Notes under the pieces: model-generated
Told to the model about the DNA's origin: nothing
What the model saw: only the letters and a program-made list of their open reading frames with translations
The model's database searches: none
Shown: positions 1 through 5,127 of the stretch, piece by piece
Position numbering within the stretch: position 1 is the first letter of the stretch
How the letters are laid out: each line of letters opens with the position of its first letter
Source of the DNA: Acidithiobacillus montserratensis
GTDB lineage: Bacteria > Pseudomonadota > Gammaproteobacteria > Acidithiobacillales > Acidithiobacillaceae
NCBI RefSeq assembly: GCF_018853465.1
Contig: NZ_JABBOU010000151.1
Location: forward strand, 1 to 5,127
Reading direction: 5' to 3'
DNA: 5,127 nt
Program-made: the position numbers and the translations under genes

Positions 1-1
1 C

Positions 2-274
2 GAGCCCGACAGCGATCTGCGTGACACCGAACAGGTGCCATTGAAGGAACCGGGCGGCATTGACGCCTTCTTCGCCCGCGAGGTGCTGCCACACGCACCG
101 GACGCATGGATCGCCACGGACAAGACCCAGATCGGCTACGAGATTTCTTTCGCCCGCTATTTCTACAAGCCCGCGCCGCTGCGCACGCTGGCAGAAATCC
201 GCGCCGACATCGTCAAGCTGGAGCAGCAGACTGAAGGCTTGCTAGACAAGATCGTGGGAGGCGTGCCCGCTTGA
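2..274 (+). CDS. hsdM: HsdM C-terminus, type I R-M DNA methyltransferase subunit (5' partial)
   Basis: The last 90 residues of a type I R-M modification subunit; the gene begins upstream of the window. HsdM transfers a methyl group from S-adenosylmethionine to adenine N6 at the site chosen by HsdS, normally as an M2S1 enzyme, and joins HsdR in the restriction complex. The catalytic NPPY/F motif and SAM-binding region lie outside the window. Recognition rests on the typical C-terminal pattern: LRDTEQVPL, then a FFAREVLPHAPDAWI segment, DKTQIGYEISFARYFY, and a final helix (about residues 65-85 of the visible part) rich in Glu, Lys and Leu, which in this family contacts HsdS. The TGA stop (272-274) overlaps the TTG start of the next gene by four bases, which suggests translational coupling. 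No break or frameshift is seen in the visible part. Confidence 0.92.
   Translation, partial: EPDSDLRDTEQVPLKEPGGIDAFFAREVLPHAPDAWIATDKTQIGYEISFARYFYKPAPLRTLAEIRADIVKLEQQTEGLLDKIVGGVPA
256..261 (+). promoter_or_regulatory. Ribosome binding site for the PRTase-like gene
   Basis: GGGAGG lies inside the hsdM 3' end, nine bases before the TTG at 271. This spacing supports the rare TTG start, which sits in a TTGA overlap with the hsdM stop. No ATG or GTG in the same frame lies close by to compete. Confidence 0.6.
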
Positions 275-1305
275 ACCAACGTATCGACCTTGCGGCGTCC
301 ATCGCCAACACGATTCAGGACTATCGGGGCGGGTCGCTCCCGCAACCCATCCCCGACCACGTCGAGCATTGGGTGCAGCAATTCGACGCTGCTGTGCAGT
401 TGCCCATCCTCCAAGAGATCGACCACGTACTCAAGAAGATCTATTTCTCGAAAGAGGACGTGGCCAAGTTCCTCCGTGGCGTGATGCGCACTCAGAAGCT
501 CACCGGCGACAGACCCGACAAGTTCTGGCGATCCGCCAGCTTCCTCGATATTCAGGGCGGCGGCAGCAGCCAAACCGACATGCTCGCCCTGTTCTCCGAG
601 CAATTGGAAGATGAGCACGGATTCGGCATCGACGACTGTGGGCAAGGTGACGAAGTTTTCATCTATCTGGATGACGGCATCTTCACCGGCAACCGCGTGC
701 GGCGCGATTTGGAGAATTGGATTCGTGATCACGCACCCGCGCAGGCGAAGGTGCATGTGATCTGCATCGTCCAGCACAGTGGTGGACAGTACTACGCAAG
801 CGGCAAAATTCAGGACGCCATCAGAGCCTCGGGTAAGACAATCGGCATCACTTGGTGGCGCGCCATCGAGTTGGAGGACAGGCGAGCCTACAGCACAACC
901 GCGGACGTGCTGCGCCCGACGGCGATCCCGAACGACCCTGCGGTGCAAGCCTATGTGGCGGCCATGCGGTATCAGCCCACGCTACGAACGGCTGGTAACC
1001 CCGGCACTGCGAATCTGTTCTCCAGCGACACATCCAAGATTCTGCTGGAACAGGAGTTCCTGAAAACCGGCGTCCACATCCGACAGATTTGCCACAACCT
1101 CGGTGACACCCAGCGCCCGCTGGGCCACATGACGCTGGAAACGCTGGGTTTCGGCTCGCTCATCGTCACCTACCGCAATTGCCCCAACAACGCACCGCTG
1201 GCGTTCTGGGTGGATGCGCCGTGGTATCCGCTGTTCCCGCGCACCAGCAACACGCAGACGGCGATGAGAAGGATGTTTGCCGATCTAACCGGAGGCGATC
1301 TCTGA
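271..1305 (+). CDS. Phosphoribosyltransferase-like protein (PRTase-CE type) within the R-M operon
   Basis: A 344-residue soluble protein with no signal peptide or membrane segment. The key motif is at residues 129-143, VFIYLDDGIFTGNRV: a hydrophobic strand, two acidic residues (D134, D135), then T139-G140. It matches the PRPP-binding loop of type I phosphoribosyltransferases up to the TG; the usual following small residues are replaced by N141-R142. The N-terminal third (about 25-80) is helical, with a WVQQF...YFSKEDVAKFL pattern. The C-terminal part (about 280-330) carries GHMTLETLGFGSLIVTYRN, a CPNN turn and W-x-PLFPR. This overall arrangement recalls the PRTase-CE family described in comparative genomics of prokaryotic conflict systems; the name is from memory and was not searched. 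The substrate is unknown: PRPP, NAD-derived or nucleic-acid ribosyl groups are all possible. The gene is wedged between hsdM and hsdS with a 4-base and a 1-base overlap, so it is surely co-expressed with the R-M subunits. The TTG start is chosen for its ribosome site and overlap. Confidence 0.82.
   Translation: MNQRIDLAASIANTIQDYRGGSLPQPIPDHVEHWVQQFDAAVQLPILQEIDHVLKKIYFSKEDVAKFLRGVMRTQKLTGDRPDKFWRSASFLDIQGGGSSQTDMLALFSEQLEDEHGFGIDDCGQGDEVFIYLDDGIFTGNRVRRDLENWIRDHAPAQAKVHVICIVQHSGGQYYASGKIQDAIRASGKTIGITWWRAIELEDRRAYSTTADVLRPTAIPNDPAVQAYVAAMRYQPTLRTAGNPGTANLFSSDTSKILLEQEFLKTGVHIRQICHNLGDTQRPLGHMTLETLGFGSLIVTYRNCPNNAPLAFWVDAPWYPLFPRTSNTQTAMRRMFADLTGGDL
1291..1295 (+). promoter_or_regulatory. Ribosome binding site deciding the NADAR-HsdS start
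   Basis: GGAGG, nine bases before ATG 1305-1307. It selects this ATG over an in-frame GTG about 126 bases upstream, which would add 42 residues lying wholly inside the PRTase-like gene and unrelated to the NADAR family. Confidence 0.75.
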
Positions 1306-3401
1306 TGAGCGGAAGAGATCAGAGTCGCACTTACAGCCGCAAGGACAGCGTCGTCTTCCTCAAGACCGACGAACCGTTCGGTGGCCTATCCAACATGGCG
1401 GGGGGCTACCCGATCCATGTCAATGGGGTACGGATACTAACCTCCGAGGCGCTATATCAGGCCTGCCGCTTTCCGCATCTTCCCGACGTGCAGAAGCTGA
1501 TCATCGGCCAAATTAGCCCGATGACGGCCAAGATGCGGAGCAAGCCCTACCGTAAGGATTCGCGCCCTGATTGGGATCACGTACGCGTGCGCATCATGCG
1601 CTGGAGCCTGCGCATGAAGCTGGCCAACAACTGGAACGCCTTCAGTGCGTTGCTGCTGAAAACTGGCGAGCGCCCCATCGTCGAGGAGTCGCGCAAGGAC
1701 GATTTTTGGGGAGCAAAGGTTGTTGACGACGGCGACATGCTGGTCGGCATGAACGTTTTGGGTAGGCTGCTGATGGAGTTGCGCGAGCAGGTGAAGCAGC
1801 AGGGGCGCGACGCAGCCCTGGACATCGCACCGCCGGACATTCCACAGTTCCTACTGTTCGGGCAGGCGATTGAAGTGGCAGTGGGACTGCCAACGCCGCA
1901 GGCCGCCGCAGTACAGGAGCAGGGCTCCCTATTCGGTGCGGACACAGCCATCGCAGTCGAGGCTGAAGCTGATCCGGCACCAGTTGTTCCAGTCAAGACG
2001 GTCAATCAAGCCTTTCGCGCATCGGGCCTGCCTTGGGTACCGCATATACCCGAAGGCTGGCAGGTGCTGCGCAATGGCCGCCTATTCGGTCATCGCGTCG
2101 AAACGGGCTTCCCCGATCTACCCATTCTGGAAGTGTCGCTGCGCACCGGCGTGCGTGTGCGTGACATGGAAAACCTGAAGCGCAAGCAGGTGATGAGCCA
2201 GAAGGAGAAGTACAAACGCGCAGCCAAAGGCGACATTGCCTACAACATGATGCGGATGTGGCAAGGCGCGGTCGGCCCCGCGCCAGTTGACGGGCTGGTC
2301 AGCCCGGCCTATGTCGTGGTGAAACCCTACGACGAGGCCAACAGCAGCTACTACAGCTACCTGTTCCGCACGGCGGCGTACATGCAGGAGGTCAACAAGT
2401 TCTCGCGCGGCATCGTGGCGGATCGCAACCGGCTGTATTGGGAGTCCTTTAAGCAGATGCCCTCGCTCGTGCCCCCGCGCCCCGAGCAAGACCAGATCGT
2501 GGCGTACTTGCGCGCGCAGGACGCGCACATCGCCCGGTACATCTTGGTCAAGCGCCAACTTATCACGCTGCTGACCGAGCAAAAGCTCGCCCTCATCGAC
2601 CGCGCCGTCACCCGCGGCCTCGACCCCAACGTCCGGCTCAAGCCCTCCGGCGTTGAGTGGCTGGGCGAGGTGCCGGCGCATTGGGAAGTGGCCTTCATCA
2701 AGCACATTGCGGATGTGCGCTTCAGCGGGGTGGACAAGCATTCTTACGACCACGAAACACCGGTGCGCCTGTGTAACTACACCGACGTCTACAAAAACGA
2801 CCGCATCACCGGCGATATGGACTTGATGCGCGCCGCAGCGACGGCGGCGGAGATAGCCCGCCTGACGCTGAAAGCGGGTGATGTCATTCTGACCAAGGAT
2901 TCCGAAACGCCGGACGACATCGGCGTACCCGCCTGGGTGCCAGCGGATTTGCCCGGCGTGGTTTGCGCTTACCACCTTGGCCTACTGCGCCCCGAACTGG
3001 ATCGCGTGTTGGGCGAGTTCCTGTTTCGCGCCATCGGTTCGGCGCGCACTGCGCAGCAGTTCCATGTTCTGGCCACCGGCGTCACGCGCTTCGCGCTCGG
3101 AAAGCACGATGTGAAGAACGCTGTGATTGCGTTGCCGCCGGTCGAAGAACAGAAAGCCATTTGTCGCTGGATTACCGACGAATGCCAGCCGCTTGACGAC
3201 GCCATCGCCCGCACCGAAGACGAAATCAAGCTGATCCGCGAATACCGCGACCGCCTGATTGCCGATGTGGTCACGGGCCAAGTGGACGTGCGCGGCTGGC
3301 AGCCCGGCCCGGACGACGTGGTGGACGACGCGGCGCTGGCCGCGCTGGGCGATGACCAAGAGGATATGACCGAAGAGGAGGATGGCGATGGCGAAGACTG
3401 A
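1305..3401 (+). CDS. hsdS: NADAR-HsdS fusion: type I R-M specificity subunit with N-terminal NADAR domain
   Basis: A 698-residue two-part protein. Residues 16-163 are a NADAR domain (COG3236/YbiA type): GGLSNMAGGYPIHVNG (26-41), TSEALYQACRF (46-56), SPMTAKM (71-77), DDFWG (132-136), and GMNVLGRLLMELREQ (148-162). NADAR enzymes cleave ribosyl N-glycosidic bonds; some remove ADP-ribose from guanine in DNA. Residues 164-240 are an Ala/Pro/Gln-rich linker. Residues 241-668 are a complete HsdS: TRD1 (about 241-390), a conserved helical region (PPRPEQDQIVAYL to RAVTRGLDPN, 390-442), TRD2 (about 448-610), and a second conserved region from PPVEEQKAI (611-619) to VTGQVDVRG. The repeat pair SGLPWVPHIPEGW (240-252) and SGVEWLGEVPAHW (448-460) marks the two TRD entries and shows that the HsdS keeps its native N-terminus behind the NADAR domain. 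Ordinary HsdS is about 400-450 residues, so the excess is the NADAR plus linker. The last 30 residues are very acidic. The target sequence cannot be read from the TRDs. Fusion in one unbroken frame is certain; NADAR activity is inferred. Confidence 0.92.
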   Translation: MSGRDQSRTYSRKDSVVFLKTDEPFGGLSNMAGGYPIHVNGVRILTSEALYQACRFPHLPDVQKLIIGQISPMTAKMRSKPYRKDSRPDWDHVRVRIMRWSLRMKLANNWNAFSALLLKTGERPIVEESRKDDFWGAKVVDDGDMLVGMNVLGRLLMELREQVKQQGRDAALDIAPPDIPQFLLFGQAIEVAVGLPTPQAAAVQEQGSLFGADTAIAVEAEADPAPVVPVKTVNQAFRASGLPWVPHIPEGWQVLRNGRLFGHRVETGFPDLPILEVSLRTGVRVRDMENLKRKQVMSQKEKYKRAAKGDIAYNMMRMWQGAVGPAPVDGLVSPAYVVVKPYDEANSSYYSYLFRTAAYMQEVNKFSRGIVADRNRLYWESFKQMPSLVPPRPEQDQIVAYLRAQDAHIARYILVKRQLITLLTEQKLALIDRAVTRGLDPNVRLKPSGVEWLGEVPAHWEVAFIKHIADVRFSGVDKHSYDHETPVRLCNYTDVYKNDRITGDMDLMRAAATAAEIARLTLKAGDVILTKDSETPDDIGVPAWVPADLPGVVCAYHLGLLRPELDRVLGEFLFRAIGSARTAQQFHVLATGVTRFALGKHDVKNAVIALPPVEEQKAICRWITDECQPLDDAIARTEDEIKLIREYRDRLIADVVTGQVDVRGWQPGPDDVVDDAALAALGDDQEDMTEEEDGDGED
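3376..3381 (+). promoter_or_regulatory. Ribosome binding site for hsdR
   Basis: AGGAGG within the hsdS 3' end. Two in-frame ATGs follow, at 3382 (no spacing) and 3388 (six bases of spacing). The spacing favours 3388. The same bases encode part of the acidic HsdS tail. Confidence 0.72.
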
Positions 3402-5127
3402 CACCAGCGAGTGCTGGTTCGAGGCGCGCGTGGTGCGCGGCCTAACCGGCGTGCCGCAGCCCGAGTACAGCCATGCGCTGGCTCCCACGGACTTCGCTGC
3501 CACCCACAACGGCTACGTGCAGGGCAAGCCTACCGACTACAACCGCGACGTGGCGCTGGATGTGGCGCAGTTGCTGGCCTTCTTGCAGGCCACCCAGCCC
3601 AAGGCGGTGGACACGCTGGAACTGGCGGCGGACGGCATCAAACGCACCCAGTTCCTGCACCGTCTGCAGGGCGAGATCACCAAGCGCGGCGTGGTGGACG
3701 TGTTGCGCAAGGGCGTGAGCCACGGGCCGGTACACGTCGATCTCTACAAGCTGCTGCCCACGCCAGGCAATGCCGCCGCAGCGGATGCTTTCGGCAAGAA
3801 CATCTTTAGCGTCACCCGGCAGGTGCGCTACAGCAACGATTCTGGCAACGAACTGGACTTGACGATCTTCATCAATGGCCTGCCGGTGTTGACCTTCGAG
3901 TTGAAGAACTCGCTGACCAAACAGACCCTGGCCGACGCCATCGTCCAGTACCAGACCACGCGTAGCCCGCAGGAGCTGCTGTTCCAGTTGGGTCGTTGCG
4001 TGGCGCACATCGCGGTCGATGACGCGGAGGCCGCCTTCTGCACTGAGCTGAAAGGCAAGGCGTCGTGGTTCCTGCCATTCAACCAGGGCTGGAACAGCGG
4101 CGCGGGCAACCCGCCCAACCCCGATGGTCTGAAGACCGACTACCTGTGGAAGCAGGTGCTGACCCGCGAATCACTGGCCAATATCATCGAGAGTTACGCG
4201 CAGGTGGTTGAGGAGGAAGAAGCGGACGCCAGTGGCAAGAAGCGCAAGAAGCGCAAGCAGATCTTCCCGCGCTTCCATCAGTTGCGCACGGTACGCGCCC
4301 TGCTGCGCCAGGCCCATAGCGACGTGGTGGGCAAGCGTTATCTGATCCAGCATTCGGCGGGCAGCGGCAAGAGCAACACCATTGCCTGGCTGGCGCACCA
4401 ACTGGTGGAGTTGCGCCGCAAAGACGACCCGATGACGGCGCAGTTCGACTCCATCATCGTGGTCACCGACCGGCGCGCGCTGGACACACAGATCGCCCGC
4501 ACCATCAAGGGTTACGACCACGTAGCTGCGATCTTCGGCCACTCCGACAACGCGCAGGAGTTGCGCGAGTACTTGCGCCGGGGAAAGAAGATCATCGTCA
4601 CCACGGTGCAGAAATTCCCGTTCATCCTCGATGAGCTGGGTGACTTGAGCGACCGAAAGTTTGCGCTGTTGATCGACGAGGCGCATTCCAGCCAAGGCGG
4701 CAAGACCACGGCGCGGATGCATGAAGCCCTCGGCGGCAAGGTGGCCGAAGAGGAGTTCGAGGAGGACAGCACGCAGGATGCGGTCAACGCGGAAATCGAG
4801 AAACGCATCGCTTCGCGCAAGCTGCTGGCCAACGCCAGCTACTTCGCCTTCACTGCCACGCCCAAGAACAAGACGCTGGAGTTGTTCGGCGAGAAGACCC
4901 TCGTCGGCGACAAAGTGCAGTTCCGCTCGCCCGAAGAACTGACCTACACCACCAAGCAAGCCATCCAGGAGAAGTTCATCCTCGACGTGGTGGAGAACTA
5001 CACGACCTACGACAGCTTCTACCAAGTTGCCAAGACGGTGGCGGACGACCCGGAATTCGACAAGGTGAAGGCGCTGAAGAAGATCCGCCACTACGTCGAG
5101 TCGCACGACAAGGCGATCCGCCGCAAG
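3388..5127 (+). CDS. hsdR: HsdR, type I restriction endonuclease/translocase subunit (3' partial)
   Basis: The first 580 residues of the R subunit, which cuts unmethylated DNA after ATP-driven translocation when bound to the M-S complex; proteins of this kind are usually about 1000 residues, so the C-terminal part of the motor and the HsdM-contacting end are missing. The N-terminal nuclease (about 1-230) has a PD-(D/E)xK core: D157 in GNELDLTIF, then E171-L172-K173 in TFELKN, followed by an AIVQYQTTR helix (183-191). A basic KKRKKRK patch (284-290) follows an acidic run and leads into the helicase motor. Walker A is HSAGSGKS (322-329, with K328), motif Ia IVVTDRRALD (356-365), motif Ib TTVQKF (405-410), DEAH box 430-433 and motif III FTATP (488-492). 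All expected catalytic residues in the visible part are present and the frame is open, so the gene looks intact. ATG 3388 is preferred to 3382 because of the ribosome site; overlap with hsdS is 14 bases. Confidence 0.95.
   Translation, partial: MAKTDTSECWFEARVVRGLTGVPQPEYSHALAPTDFAATHNGYVQGKPTDYNRDVALDVAQLLAFLQATQPKAVDTLELAADGIKRTQFLHRLQGEITKRGVVDVLRKGVSHGPVHVDLYKLLPTPGNAAAADAFGKNIFSVTRQVRYSNDSGNELDLTIFINGLPVLTFELKNSLTKQTLADAIVQYQTTRSPQELLFQLGRCVAHIAVDDAEAAFCTELKGKASWFLPFNQGWNSGAGNPPNPDGLKTDYLWKQVLTRESLANIIESYAQVVEEEEADASGKKRKKRKQIFPRFHQLRTVRALLRQAHSDVVGKRYLIQHSAGSGKSNTIAWLAHQLVELRRKDDPMTAQFDSIIVVTDRRALDTQIARTIKGYDHVAAIFGHSDNAQELREYLRRGKKIIVTTVQKFPFILDELGDLSDRKFALLIDEAHSSQGGKTTARMHEALGGKVAEEEFEEDSTQDAVNAEIEKRIASRKLLANASYFAFTATPKNKTLELFGEKTLVGDKVQFRSPEELTYTTKQAIQEKFILDVVENYTTYDSFYQVAKTVADDPEFDKVKALKKIRHYVESHDKAIRRK

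Noticed and set aside
163..948. Minus-strand open frame opposite the PRTase-like gene (261 codons)
   Set aside because: No family resemblance; the + strand frame has a motif, ribosome site and operon overlaps on both sides.
1179..1304. A longer NADAR-HsdS reading with an upstream GTG start, adding 42 residues
   Set aside because: The extra residues lie inside the PRTase-like gene, look like an out-of-frame translation, and the GGAGG at 1291-1295 points to ATG 1305.
2291..2306. Perfect inverted repeat CGGGCTG-GT-CAGCCCG as a possible terminator
   Set aside because: Two-base loop, no following T run, and located in the middle of TRD1 coding sequence in an operon that continues.
2118..2975. 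Long open frame on the minus strand opposite hsdS (285 codons)
   Set aside because: It mirrors a confidently identified + strand gene, its protein shows no recognisable motif, and long antisense frames are common in DNA of this GC content.
3922..3954. Missing QxxxY after the HsdR nuclease core as a sign of inactivation
   Set aside because: The equivalent position reads AIVQY (184-188) without the first Gln, but an A-x-x-QY pattern is, as far as I recall, usual in this HsdR subgroup, and D157/E171/K173 are intact.
4237..4254. Tandem 9-base repeat AAGAAGCGC x2 in hsdR as a possible phase-variable tract
   Set aside because: Only two copies and the unit is a multiple of three, so slippage would not shift the frame; it simply encodes the basic patch usual in this HsdR type.
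4171..5106. Long open frame on the minus strand opposite hsdR (311 codons)
   Set aside because: Leu/Val/Arg-rich translation typical of an antisense shadow; the + strand holds helicase motifs throughout this stretch.

Overview
The window is a stretch of a type I restriction-modification (R-M) locus, read entirely on the + strand and packed with overlapping genes: the 3' end of hsdM, a phosphoribosyltransferase-like gene, a gene that fuses a NADAR domain to a complete HsdS specificity subunit, and the 5' two thirds or so of hsdR. There is no intergenic gap. Each gene overlaps the next by 1 to 14 bases, so this is one operon whose promoter lies upstream of the window and whose end lies downstream. 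No RNA gene, insertion sequence, CRISPR array, promoter or terminator was seen.

The DNA is GC-rich with strongly GC-biased third positions, and the HsdM, HsdS and HsdR proteins look like those of Beta- or Gammaproteobacteria. The sequence gives no firmer taxonomy; R-M loci move horizontally, so the host cannot be read safely from them.

Layout: 2-274 is the HsdM C-terminus (DNA adenine methyltransferase subunit). 271-1305 is a 344-residue protein with a PRPP-loop-like motif (DDGIFTGNR) and a C-terminal YRNCPNN...LFPR region, resembling the phosphoribosyltransferase-like proteins called PRTase-CE. 1305-3401 is a 698-residue NADAR-HsdS fusion. 3388-5127 is HsdR (nuclease plus DEAH translocase motor), cut by the window edge.

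HsdM, HsdS and HsdR would form the usual modification and restriction complexes, with HsdS choosing the site. The unusual part is the pair of nucleotide/ribosyl-handling modules inside the operon. One is a free PRTase-like protein. The other is a NADAR domain (a family known to remove ADP-ribose from guanine or to cleave ribosyl-type N-glycosidic bonds) physically joined to the DNA-recognition subunit. The most interesting reading is an R-M system with a second, ribosyl-based chemistry directed to or monitored at the HsdS target site, or a toxin/antidote-like safeguard tied to the R-M complex. This is inference; the gene order, fusion and motifs are seen directly.
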